The notes under the pieces are model-generated. The model saw only the letters and a program-made list of their open reading frames with translations. It did not search any database and was not told where the DNA came from. 34,748 nt of DNA from Phycisphaerae bacterium (GTDB lineage Bacteria > Planctomycetota > Phycisphaerae > SM23-33): assembly GCA_011050235.1 (NCBI GenBank), contig DRGC01000038.1, forward strand, positions 1-34,748, read 5' to 3'. Every line of letters begins with the position of its first letter. Positions within the stretch are counted from its first letter, which is position 1. Shown here piece by piece: positions 22,434 to 30,811 of this stretch. The translations under genes and the position numbers were made by a program.

Positions 22434-24697
22434 GGATATGTTTCTTCTCATCTGGCAACAGCCTTCAGGGCGGCGCCGAACGACGCCAGGTCCAGATCGT
22501 CGGCCACTTGCTGGCGAGCGGCCATACGGTCCATGTCGTGCTCCCCGCCGCCAGTGAGCTGACGGAGAGATACCGCCGCATGGGGGCCGTCGTTCACCTG
22601 ATATACTGGCAACATCTGCGGACGCTGGCCGACCCGTTGCATGTGCTGCAGTATCTGCTGTGGATGCCGATCATCACGGTTCGCCTGGCCCGGCTGTTGC
22701 GGGCGATGCGAATCGAGGTACTCCACGTCAACGAGATTCTCGACTTTCAGGGCTTGGTGGCCGCACGGCTGGCTCGAGTCCGAAGCGTCATTTTCATTCG
22801 TTTCATTCTTCCACAGCGATGGATCCGCCGCGCGTTGGCGTGGATCGTCGTCGCCCTGGCCGACCGCGTGGTGTGTGTCTCCCAGGCGGTCCATCGGATG
22901 GCTCTGGCCGGTCGGCGCGGCCAGCGGGTGCGCGTCATCTACGATGAGCAGCCCGACGACGACCCGTTCGACCCGGCTCGGACGTCCCCGGTAATGGGCG
23001 CGGACGCGTGGGGCGGGCCCGTCGTCGGCACGGTGGCGAAGATGGTCGCCCAAAAAGGCCATCTGGTGCTGCTGGAGGTCATCGATCGCCTTCGCCGCCG
23101 GGGCTGCGGCAATCTGCAGTGTCTGATCGTTGGTGGCGCCGTGCCCGGCCATGAGGCCTACGCCGAACAGGTGCGGCGCGATATTCGACGGCGCGGCCTG
23201 GAAGAGGCCGTCCACCTGGTCGGCCAGCAGGACAACGTTGCCCCTTACCTGGCCGCCATGGATGTTGTCTGCCATTTGCCGCTGTGCGAAGACAGCTTCC
23301 CGGCCGTTCCCATGGAGGCCGCCGCGATGGGTAAGCCGGTGGTCAGCTTTCGCCGGGGGGGGATTCCCGAACAGTTGACCCATCCGGCCGCCATCAGGCT
23401 GGTCGAGCCCGGCGACATTGACGGTCTGGTCGAGCAGGTCCGCCAGTTACTGGACAATCCGGATTTGCGAAACGACATCGGCCGGCGGGCCCGCGACGAA
23501 ATACGATCCAAGTTCCCTCGGCAGCGCCACATTGAGCAGTTGGATCGGCTCTACGGGGAGCTAACCGCCCCTCGCCCTGGCCCCCAGCGCCGCCCGCGCG
23601 TCATGCGAGTGGTGCACAGCCTGGCGATTGGCGGCACGGAAAAGCAGGCCTTGGCGATCGTCGATCGGCTGCGTCATGTGGTGGATATCGACCTGGTCAC
23701 GCTGGCGGACGAGGCGGCCATGTCCGTGCCGAGTTCCTGGCGACATGTGCGACACGTCTCGCTGGGGTGCGACCACGGCGGCTGGGCCGGTTGGCGCCTG
23801 ATCCGGACGATCTGGCGGCTGTGGCGGCTGATCGTTGCCCGCCGCCCGGATCGAATCCATTGCTCACAAGTCTGGCCCAACCTTGTCGGTTGCCTGGCCG
23901 CCTTGGCGGCCGGCCGGCGCGTCTGGGTCATGTTTCACGGGCTCGGCCTGAACATTGTGGGCTCGACAGACCTGTGGGGCGTCCGCTGGGCGGCCCGGGC
24001 CGTCTATTGCCTGTGCAGGCCCAAAGTTTGGGCCCAGAGCCCGGCCACGGGGCGCTTCGCGTCGGCCCTGTTGGGAATCGCTGAGCGAAAGGTCCACCTG
24101 GCCGCCAACGGTGTGGCGATTCCCCCTCGCCCGCGACAAACGAACAGGCAGGGCCCAACCCGATTCGTAATGGTCGGTCGGCTGGTGGCCGTCAAGAACC
24201 ACGCCATGGCCGTCCGAGCGATGCGCGAGGTGCTGGATCGAGGACGCTCGGTGCACCTGCGCGTCGTCGGCGACGGCCCGGAGGGACCGGCGCTGCGGGC
24301 GATGATCGAGGCCCTGAGTCTCAGCGCCCACGTTCAACTCCTGGGCTGGAAGGCCGACGTGGCCGACCTGCTTGTTGAATCGGACGTGCTGCTCCAGCCC
24401 AGCGACAGCGAGGGGCTCTCCAACAGCGTGCTGGAGGCGATGGCTCATGGCCTGGCGGTGGTGGCTTCGGATGTGGCTGGCCTGCGCGACATCCATGCCG
24501 TCACCGACGCCTTGATCCTCGTGCCCCCCGGCGATCAGGCGGCTCTCAGCGCCGCCGTCGGACGTCTCGCCGACGACCCCGCCACGGTCGACCGCGTCGG
24601 CCAGGCCGGGCGGGAGGCTGTTGCGAGGCACTTCTCGATAGAACGCGCCGCAGCCGAGTGGGCCGACCGTTACGCCTTGCCGGCAAGGACATCATGA
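22430..24697 (+). CDS. Double GT4 glycosyltransferase (two GT-B enzymes fused)
   Basis: At 755 residues this is twice the usual length. Residues 1 to about 380 form one GT4: MRICFFSSGNSLQGGAERRQ, TVAKMVAQKGHLVLLE, and the donor-site stretch EDSFPAVPMEAAAMGKPVVS. Residues from about 390 form a second: VMRVVHSLAIGGTEKQALAI, VMVGRLVAVKNHAMAVRAM, and SDSEGLSNSVLEAMAHGLAV with the E-x7-E motif. A short Pro/Arg-rich linker (TAPRPGPQRRPR) joins them. Both halves keep their donor-binding motifs, so both could be active. It likely adds two sugars in succession to the growing repeat unit. It overlaps the flippase by 4 bases at its start, and the convergent membrane-protein gene by 28 bases at its end. 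Confidence 0.9.
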   Translation: MRICFFSSGNSLQGGAERRQVQIVGHLLASGHTVHVVLPAASELTERYRRMGAVVHLIYWQHLRTLADPLHVLQYLLWMPIITVRLARLLRAMRIEVLHVNEILDFQGLVAARLARVRSVIFIRFILPQRWIRRALAWIVVALADRVVCVSQAVHRMALAGRRGQRVRVIYDEQPDDDPFDPARTSPVMGADAWGGPVVGTVAKMVAQKGHLVLLEVIDRLRRRGCGNLQCLIVGGAVPGHEAYAEQVRRDIRRRGLEEAVHLVGQQDNVAPYLAAMDVVCHLPLCEDSFPAVPMEAAAMGKPVVSFRRGGIPEQLTHPAAIRLVEPGDIDGLVEQVRQLLDNPDLRNDIGRRARDEIRSKFPRQRHIEQLDRLYGELTAPRPGPQRRPRVMRVVHSLAIGGTEKQALAIVDRLRHVVDIDLVTLADEAAMSVPSSWRHVRHVSLGCDHGGWAGWRLIRTIWRLWRLIVARRPDRIHCSQVWPNLVGCLAALAAGRRVWVMFHGLGLNIVGSTDLWGVRWAARAVYCLCRPKVWAQSPATGRFASALLGIAERKVHLAANGVAIPPRPRQTNRQGPTRFVMVGRLVAVKNHAMAVRAMREVLDRGRSVHLRVVGDGPEGPALRAMIEALSLSAHVQLLGWKADVADLLVESDVLLQPSDSEGLSNSVLEAMAHGLAVVASDVAGLRDIHAVTDALILVPPGDQAALSAAVGRLADDPATVDRVGQAGREAVARHFSIERAAAEWADRYALPARTS

Positions 24698-25674
24698 AGA
24701 CAGATCGCTGCGGCAATGGCAAGGACAGGCCCGGCCGTATCGAAGACCTGGCGTGCGGCGTTTTGGTTTCCAGCCCAGTAGGCGCTGAGCGCGATACCCA
24801 CCAATGCGGGCAGGAATGAGGCCAGCAAGAGCGTTCGTGGCATTCGTCCAAGTCGCCAGACGGCAAGGGGGGGCAGAAATGTCAACAGCAGGACCACGAA
24901 CACGACGCACTCCAGGAAATTATACGGTAACGAGGCGATGTGCTGCCATCCAGCTTCGGGCACGTGAGTCGCAGGCCCGCCGATGACGGCTCGCCCAACA
25001 ACAAGCGTGGCTATTGAAGCGAGCGCTGCTGCGGCCATATGGATCAACGGCCTCGTTTTCAGATCTCCCTTCCGTGCGCCAAGGCACCACCCGACCATAC
25101 ACGCCGGCACGAATGCCGCCATGGAATCCTTGGCCAGTACTCCCATGATCGCCAGGGGGACCAACCAGCCAAGTCGGCCGCTCAACAGGGCCGTCAGGAG
25201 TGCACAGAAGAAGAACAACTCGCCCGCATCCACCAGACCAACCAGGATGAGATTGGCAACAAGAAAGCTGCTGACGAGCAATAGGGCCGCCACCCCGCCA
25301 ACCAGGTTGCTGTAATGAAGCCGGCGACACATAGGCAGCAGCAACGTCGCGGCCCCCGCCGTGAAGGCGGAATTGACGATCAGCATCGCCAGGAACGTGC
25401 GATCCCACTCGACAAAGCCCACTGTTGGCAGCAATGCCAGGACCCCCGCCGCCAACGCCGGCGTCAGGATGCGATATCGATGCGTTGGGTTGACCCCTTC
25501 ATCCTCGCCCCGGACCATCTGGTAATACGACTTGCTGTCAGGCTGGGCGTCGCGAGGATCAAATCGCTGCAACGTTGGGTATCCCAGGCCCAGACAGATA
25601 ACGAAAATCAGGGCGAAGATGACCAGCTCACTTCGACCTGCCAAGCCATTGAGGATAGGTCGCTGCCATTTCAT
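24670..25674 (-). CDS. Polytopic membrane protein of glycan locus (GT-C or polymerase candidate)
   Basis: The 334-residue protein has about 9-10 hydrophobic segments (first ELVIFALIFVICLGLGYP). After the first helix comes a loop FDPRDAQPDSKSYYQMVRG and then THRYRILTPALAAG. The D-S-x-x-Y-x-x-M ... YRxLxPxLA pattern recurs in poorly described membrane proteins of exopolysaccharide loci and has the topology of GT-C enzymes. It may be the locus's polymerase or a lipid-sugar-dependent transferase. Its C-terminal 28 bases overlap the end of the double GT4 on the other strand. It is 21 bases downstream of the AsnB-like gene, so it ends a three-gene minus-strand operon. No catalytic residue can be proven by eye. 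Confidence 0.7.
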   Translation of the reverse strand: MKWQRPILNGLAGRSELVIFALIFVICLGLGYPTLQRFDPRDAQPDSKSYYQMVRGEDEGVNPTHRYRILTPALAAGVLALLPTVGFVEWDRTFLAMLIVNSAFTAGAATLLLPMCRRLHYSNLVGGVAALLLVSSFLVANLILVGLVDAGELFFFCALLTALLSGRLGWLVPLAIMGVLAKDSMAAFVPACMVGWCLGARKGDLKTRPLIHMAAAALASIATLVVGRAVIGGPATHVPEAGWQHIASLPYNFLECVVFVVLLLTFLPPLAVWRLGRMPRTLLLASFLPALVGIALSAYWAGNQNAARQVFDTAGPVLAIAAAICLHDVLAGKA

Positions 25675-25695
25675 ATGTGATCCCTTTGACTCCCA

Positions 25696-27561
25696 CTATG
25701 GGGAGCCGGAGATTCCTGAATTGTCTTCGCTTCCCGGCCGGTCAGCCAGCACATCCATGTTCAAACTGGAGATGCGCCCTTCCATGACCCATCGCCACAT
25801 CTGCCAGTAGAACAGCAGTAGCCGCGCCGGACGACCGGCCGGGCGAAACCGCAACCGGCCTTTGCGGACCGCTTCGACGCCGTCGCTGTTGAGATCGGGA
25901 TGGTCGGCCGGGATGTGAGCGATGACCGACGAGATCAAGTCCGACCTGTTCAATGCAGCCGGAAGCATCGCGCCGATGCGCTGACGCGAGGCCCGGGCGT
26001 AACGAAGCCCATAAGAGGCCAGTTCGCTCAGTCGCAGCCAGAGCCCTTTGGCGAACGGCGTGGGGCCCGGGCGGATGGGTCTCTGGCTGAAGATGGGCAC
26101 GTGCATGGCCTTGGGGAAATGCCGCTCGTAGATTCGGAAGTACAATTTTCCCTGCCACTTTATTTCCTCAGGAATTTCCCCCGTGGCCGTGCAATACGCC
26201 TTGCCGATTCCCGGCGTCAGTGGAAGCACGTCGTTGGCGTATGCCACCAGAGGATTTTGGCCTGTCCGGTTGGCCGTCCTGCTGCGGATGTGGAATCGGG
26301 TGACACCGTTCTCAGTATGCCCGTACGCATCGCGCAGTTGCCGTTGCCGCCGGCGACACTGGTCGTACATGTCTCGGGCGCGTCGGATGCCGAAGACCCG
26401 CTCGGCCGCCTGCCAGGTGGGTGAGCCCCACTCGAATCCATTGTGGCGCCAATAGGCCTCATACCCACCGAGTTGCCGGGCGGCGCCTCGACCGGGTGCG
26501 TTGATGGAACATCCCAGGCCGACGCCTTCCCATGCGGCGCGCCATTCCGGCCGGATGTAGCGGGACAGCTGCGTGACGAACAGATCGTAGCTCTGAGTGG
26601 ACACATCGGTGGCCAGGACGTAGTCGAGATAGTCTGTGGATGAGAAGAACCTTTTCGGATGAATCATCCGAACATCAAGCCCGTGGCGTTTGGCAATGCG
26701 CCGACCGTAACGGGCGTCCGCATCGAGATGATTGTAAGGATTGCTCAACGTGACGACGTTCGGACGGGCGCCGGCTTCGAGGACCAACTCCAGGATCAGA
26801 CGTGAATCGAACCCGCCGCTGAGCAGGATCGTGCCCGGCGAGACGTACTGAAGGTACTGCTGTACCTGAAATCGAAGCATGTCGACGATCGCATGGGTGT
26901 CGATGTCGTCGAGCGTCAGATCGGTCCGCACAGCGGGCCAGGGCCAGTACTCCCGCCGGTCCCACCGGTCGGTAGCGGCGTCGTAGACGATGATACTTGC
27001 GGGCGGCGACTTTCGGACGTCGGCCAACGAGGTGACCGTGTCAATGTGTTCGCCGAAGCTGATCAACGCGCCCCAGCCAAGCGGGTCCATCTGCACGTCT
27101 GTCAGGCCGCTGGCGGCGATGCCCTTCGCCTCGGTCGCCAGCAGGACAAGCCCGTCGCGCCGGTGCACGCATAGAGGCTGCATGCCCAGGCAGTCATTGA
27201 CGATGACCAGCTTGCGCCCGGCGGCGTCCCAGAAGACCGCCGCGAACGCCCCGTCCAACTCCGGCAGCAGTTTCTGGGCGCACTCGGCGTCGCCGTCGCA
27301 CACACGCTGCAGGCGCTGCTCGAGTCGCCCGTCGGGGTCGATGGGCAGGCCGGAAACCATCAGGATGTTGCCGCGCTCACTTCGGCGGAACATATCGACA
27401 TCGAGATGCCGGTCACTGGTGTGGACGCAGGCCATCGCGCCGCCATCGAACGTCGCAAGCTCGCACGTGTGCCACGCCCGGGCGCGCTGCATCTGGGCCA
27501 TCTTTCGGGCGATGGCGCCGTTGTCGGCGGCGTCGGGTCGGATGCAGACAGCGATCTTCAT
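25696..27561 (-). CDS. Asparagine-synthase-like protein lacking the glutaminase Cys
   Basis: The 621-residue protein has the two AsnB domains. The N-terminal Ntn-hydrolase-like part shows LDGAFAAVFWD (102-112) and NDCLGMQPLCV (122-132). The synthetase part has the pyrophosphate loop SGGFDSR (248-254). The true start is MKIAVCIRPD, so the Cys at position 2 that hydrolyses glutamine is missing. Such AsnB relatives (beta-lactam synthetase, lasso-peptide cyclases) adenylate a carboxyl group and attack it with an amine other than glutamine-derived ammonia. AsnB-type proteins are also known in exosortase-linked polysaccharide clusters, where they amidate sugar acids. Its start overlaps the ATP-grasp stop by 4 bases, so the two are coupled. 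Function inferred: amide formation on a surface glycan or a small metabolite. Confidence 0.85.
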   Translation of the reverse strand: MKIAVCIRPDAADNGAIARKMAQMQRARAWHTCELATFDGGAMACVHTSDRHLDVDMFRRSERGNILMVSGLPIDPDGRLEQRLQRVCDGDAECAQKLLPELDGAFAAVFWDAAGRKLVIVNDCLGMQPLCVHRRDGLVLLATEAKGIAASGLTDVQMDPLGWGALISFGEHIDTVTSLADVRKSPPASIIVYDAATDRWDRREYWPWPAVRTDLTLDDIDTHAIVDMLRFQVQQYLQYVSPGTILLSGGFDSRLILELVLEAGARPNVVTLSNPYNHLDADARYGRRIAKRHGLDVRMIHPKRFFSSTDYLDYVLATDVSTQSYDLFVTQLSRYIRPEWRAAWEGVGLGCSINAPGRGAARQLGGYEAYWRHNGFEWGSPTWQAAERVFGIRRARDMYDQCRRRQRQLRDAYGHTENGVTRFHIRSRTANRTGQNPLVAYANDVLPLTPGIGKAYCTATGEIPEEIKWQGKLYFRIYERHFPKAMHVPIFSQRPIRPGPTPFAKGLWLRLSELASYGLRYARASRQRIGAMLPAALNRSDLISSVIAHIPADHPDLNSDGVEAVRKGRLRFRPAGRPARLLLFYWQMWRWVMEGRISSLNMDVLADRPGSEDNSGISGSP

Positions 27562-28874
27562 GAATGCCCTTTGGACGGTTCAGTTACAATTTCTCCGTTG
27601 GGCGATTCCACTTCCGGTCGCTCCGGATAGATGTGCGCTCCCAACTGCTTCAGCAGCGCCTCCACGCGAAGATTGCATGTATTGTTCAGCCAGAAGACGC
27701 CATGCTGGAAGACCCAATCGTTGTTGGTGTCGTCGTAGATGTATCGTCCCAGGTTCTGGGCTTCCTGGTCGATGCCCATCGGGTTACTGGCAGCCCGCGC
27801 ACTGATGGGAGGCTCCCAGGACGTGCCGACGTACGCGTGAAGTTCGGTCACCAGCGTCCGGCCGTCCTGACAGCGGACAAAATCGACGGACAGGCTGGTG
27901 AAGCCCCCCGCTTCGGTGATCCGCCGGGTCGTGTCGAACATCTCCATCGGCGGACAGCGCCACGCCCACAACAATGAGCCGCTGTGGAACTGGCCGATCG
28001 GCAGTTTCTGATAGCCGATGTAGCTGTCGCCGATGCGCATCACGCGCCATTCCTCGATGCCGGGGAGGTACTCCTGGAAGATGACACACCCGCGCTGGCG
28101 GTCACGCGGATCACAGCCACGTCGGGCCACCCCCGCCGCGAAGCTCCGCCGGACGTGCCCCAGGAGCTTCCTGCGCTTGCGGAAGATCCACACGCCGCTG
28201 GAACTGGAGCCCAGGTCGCTCTTGCAGACAATCGGCAGATCGGCCTCGCCGGCCAGCGCCAGCGCCGCGTCGCGATCGTCGAAGATCCACGTCCGGGGCT
28301 GGACAAATCCATGCTCGTCAAGCCATTGATAGACGCGTCGCTTGCTCTCGTAGAAATAAAGGCATTCGGGCTCGGGGTAGACGACCTTGCCCATCTCCTC
28401 GGTCATCACTCGGATGCGACGGTCGTAAAGATCCTTCCAATGGGCCCGATGGACCGACGGGCGGACGAGAAACGCGTCGCACTCGCTCCGCTCGATCGCC
28501 GAGCGCCAGTCCGGCTGGAGAATGTCCACCAGGCGATAGGGCACGCCAAGATCGCGGCAAGCGGCGATGAAATGGTGGTGCAGGTGCGTCACCTCCCGGA
28601 CGATCCCGATCCGCACATCCACGCGGGCGGGATAGGTCGATTCGTCGGGATCATTTGCAAAAGGATTGGCGGCTGCCCATATGTTCGCCTCGACGGCGCC
28701 ACGGTCGACCAGGCGCCAAAGCAGCGTCTTTAACCACTGCGGCAGCGCCCGCTGAATGCGGCGCGAGCCGCCGATCCGCGCCAGAAGCCCGGCGCCGCGC
28801 ACCTTGGCAGCGGCTGAACGACTGGACGTCACATTGGTCTGGGAAGCGGTCATCGCGTCGATTGGCCGGCCCAT
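27558..28874 (-). CDS. ATP-grasp ligase-like protein
   Basis: The 438-residue protein has a pre-ATP-grasp part (RIGIVREVTHLHHHFIAACR, about 88-107) and an ATP-grasp fold with the nucleotide loop CKSDLGSSSSGVWIFRKRR from K218 on, then VIFQEYLPGIEEWRVMRIGD (adenine and hinge) and VDFVRCQDGRTLVTELHAY (D331, E344). ATP-grasp enzymes activate a carboxylate as an acyl phosphate and join it to an amine or thiol. The usual metal-binding E-x-N reads E-L-H (H346), so metal binding may differ. The last ~50 residues carry no domain I recognise. The first gene of a minus-strand operon, it is coupled by a 4-base overlap to the AsnB-like gene. Start at 28874 is weakly supported; M8 is an alternative. Confidence 0.8.
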   Translation of the reverse strand: MGRPIDAMTASQTNVTSSRSAAAKVRGAGLLARIGGSRRIQRALPQWLKTLLWRLVDRGAVEANIWAAANPFANDPDESTYPARVDVRIGIVREVTHLHHHFIAACRDLGVPYRLVDILQPDWRSAIERSECDAFLVRPSVHRAHWKDLYDRRIRVMTEEMGKVVYPEPECLYFYESKRRVYQWLDEHGFVQPRTWIFDDRDAALALAGEADLPIVCKSDLGSSSSGVWIFRKRRKLLGHVRRSFAAGVARRGCDPRDRQRGCVIFQEYLPGIEEWRVMRIGDSYIGYQKLPIGQFHSGSLLWAWRCPPMEMFDTTRRITEAGGFTSLSVDFVRCQDGRTLVTELHAYVGTSWEPPISARAASNPMGIDQEAQNLGRYIYDDTNNDWVFQHGVFWLNNTCNLRVEALLKQLGAHIYPERPEVESPNGEIVTEPSKGHS

Positions 28875-28892
28875 CGGCGGGCAAGCGGATAG

Positions 28893-28898
28893 ATTATA
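28893..28898 (-). promoter_or_regulatory. Possible -10 element for the ATP-grasp operon
   Basis: On the minus strand a perfect TATAAT lies 18 bases before the ATP-grasp start. Upstream at the right distance only a weak TTTCCT is found as a -35. The start of transcription would be close to the chosen ATG, giving a very short leader, or favour the start at M8. Confidence 0.3.
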
Positions 28899-28992
28899 GG
28901 GCCATCTCCCTTTGTAGGAAAGCAGCAGCCCCCCGGACCTGACCGACGGAAGGCGGCTTCAACGTTCCCGAGCCAAATACTTTGACACAGCG

Positions 28993-29889
28993 ATGATGTT
29001 TCGCCAGAATCCTGCCACTGACATGGAGAATGCCTCTTCAACACGATCGGGAGCCAAACCGTCCTTACGGGATTTTTTCACAGCCGCGGAAAAGTGGAAG
29101 TCAACGACGGATCGTTGGGTTTATCGCTACCTGTTTCGCCCCTGGACTCCCTATCTGAGTTGGGCCCTCTGTCGCCTTGGCCTGTCGGGCAATGGGGCAA
29201 CACTCTTGGGCGGCGTGTGCCTGATTGTGGGCGCCGTGTGCCTGTCCGGTCCCTGGCCGGCGGCCTGGATAATCGGAGCGGCGCTGGGGCTGTTCCATGT
29301 GGCCTTCGATGCGTGCGATGGGGAGATCGCCCGCGTTCGGCGCGAGGCCGGGGCCGCCGGCGATAAGGGCATGACGGGTTATTACCTCGACACCCTGATG
29401 CACGGCCTGGAAACATCGCTGGCGGCCGGCATCGGCTATCGGCTGTATGTGACCAGCCACATGGGCGTCTGGCCTCTGATACTGGCGGCGGCGGCGATGG
29501 TGGCCGTGTGCACGGCCCCCTATCTGGCGTACTGCAAGACCCTGTCGGTCTGGCTGGGCAAGCACGGGGAAAACCCAGATGATGTTCATACGCTAATGGG
29601 CTTTGTCCGGGGCGAGCCGTCGATCATCTCCGAACAGCGGCGCGATGAGATCGTCTCACTGCGACGATGTCTACTGTACCTCAAGCAGACGTTGACGACG
29701 CCGGGATACTTTCTCACGTTGCCGCTGGCCGTCTGCCTGGATGTGTTTGTCGGCCCCCTGGCGACCAGCGGGGACGTTGTCATTTCCTGGCGATTTATCT
29801 GGCTGGCGGTTTATGTGGCCGGTAAGGTATTGTATTCGCTGTATTGGGGCGCCCGTCTGGCGGTGAGGTTGCGGGAGCTTCCCGCATGA
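28993..29889 (+). CDS. CDP-alcohol phosphatidyltransferase family membrane protein
   Basis: The 298-residue integral membrane protein has the family core DACDGEIAR (106-114) inside a helix-rich segment. The expected D-x2-D-G-x2-A-R ... G-x3-D-x3-D motif reads D106, D109, G110, A113, R114, G129, D133, then His137 instead of the last Asp. The gap between R114 and G129 is longer than the usual eight residues. The family transfers a phospho-alcohol from a CDP-alcohol to a second alcohol (phospholipids, inositol phosphates, choline headgroups). The fourth Asp is the proposed base, so the His is notable. A cytidylyltransferase-like gene follows 57 bases later, giving a donor-plus-transferase pair. 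The likely result is a phosphodiester-linked decoration of a lipid or glycan (inference). Confidence 0.88.
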   Translation: MMFRQNPATDMENASSTRSGAKPSLRDFFTAAEKWKSTTDRWVYRYLFRPWTPYLSWALCRLGLSGNGATLLGGVCLIVGAVCLSGPWPAAWIIGAALGLFHVAFDACDGEIARVRREAGAAGDKGMTGYYLDTLMHGLETSLAAGIGYRLYVTSHMGVWPLILAAAAMVAVCTAPYLAYCKTLSVWLGKHGENPDDVHTLMGFVRGEPSIISEQRRDEIVSLRRCLLYLKQTLTTPGYFLTLPLAVCLDVFVGPLATSGDVVISWRFIWLAVYVAGKVLYSLYWGARLAVRLRELPA

Positions 29890-29946
29890 CGATTCGATTG
29901 TCGGCCGTAATCGAGCGTTGGCCCTGCTTGTGGAGACATTAGGACC

Positions 29947-30654
29947 GTGAAGGTAATCATTCTGGCAGCGGGACAGGGGGGGCGGCTGCGGCCATTAACG
30001 GCGGACAGGCCCAAATGCATGGTCCAGGTCAACGGGCGGACGATTCTGGACTATCAGTTGGATGCCCTGGCCCAAGCCGGCCTCACTGACGTGACTATTG
30101 TTATTGGGTATCGCGGCGACACGATTCGTGACCACGTCGGCTGGCGATGCCGGTTCATCGTCAATGAAGCATTCGAGACGACCGACAATATGTACTCGCT
30201 GTGGCTGGCTCGCGATCTCGTCGCGGGGGAGGCGTTTGTCTTCTGCAACAGCGACGTGATCGTCGAGGCGTCCATGATTCGAGACCTTGTGAATTGCCCG
30301 CACAGCTCGGCCATGTTGGTCGACACCGAAAAAGAGTTGTCCACCCGCGAAACGAACCTCGTCATCGAGAACGGCTGGGTTACGGAGTACCACAGGGACA
30401 TTCCCCTCGACCGGGCCAATGCCCAAGGCCTCTTCACGGTGAAACTGGGCGCCGAGGGGTCGAGGCTGCTTTTTGAGAGGATCGACGAGTTTGTCCGAGG
30501 AGACAGCCTCAACTATCACCCTTCAAGAGCTTTCGACGCTGTCCTCCCGACCGTCCCCGTGGCGCCGATCGACGCCAACGGTCGCCCTTGGTTCGAGATC
30601 GACACGTTGGAGGATCTGGCCGACTGCCGGCGGAGGCTCGGTCAGCGCGGGTGA
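29947..30654 (+). CDS. LicC/IPCT-like sugar- or alcohol-phosphate nucleotidyltransferase
   Basis: The 235-residue protein starts with GTG and reads VIILAAGQGGRLRPLTADRP, then KCMVQVNG: the G-x-G-x-R-x-x-P-x-T ... R-P-K loop of nucleotidyltransferases. Next come NEAFETTDNMYSLWLA, the acceptor-region stretch of choline- and inositol-phosphate cytidylyltransferases, and FVFCNSDVIV with metal-binding D103. Length and motifs fit LicC-type enzymes, which make CDP-choline, or inositol-phosphate cytidylyltransferases, which make CDP-inositol. Its position behind the CDP-alcohol phosphatidyltransferase suggests that it makes that enzyme's CDP-linked donor. The alcohol (choline, inositol, glycerol or other) is not readable. 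Confidence 0.88.
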   Translation: MKVIILAAGQGGRLRPLTADRPKCMVQVNGRTILDYQLDALAQAGLTDVTIVIGYRGDTIRDHVGWRCRFIVNEAFETTDNMYSLWLARDLVAGEAFVFCNSDVIVEASMIRDLVNCPHSSAMLVDTEKELSTRETNLVIENGWVTEYHRDIPLDRANAQGLFTVKLGAEGSRLLFERIDEFVRGDSLNYHPSRAFDAVLPTVPVAPIDANGRPWFEIDTLEDLADCRRRLGQRG

Positions 30655-30811
30655 CCTTTCGCAGCCCTTCCCCGCCCCGAAACCCCTTGCTTTTGCGCGC
30701 GGCGAAGCTCTAGACTCAATGTCCCGGTTGCTGCCGCGGGCTCTCACAATTGCCGCCATTCTTGCCGAAAGATCTGCGTCATTCGCCAATCCGGCGCCCA
30801 GGAGTGTGGCT

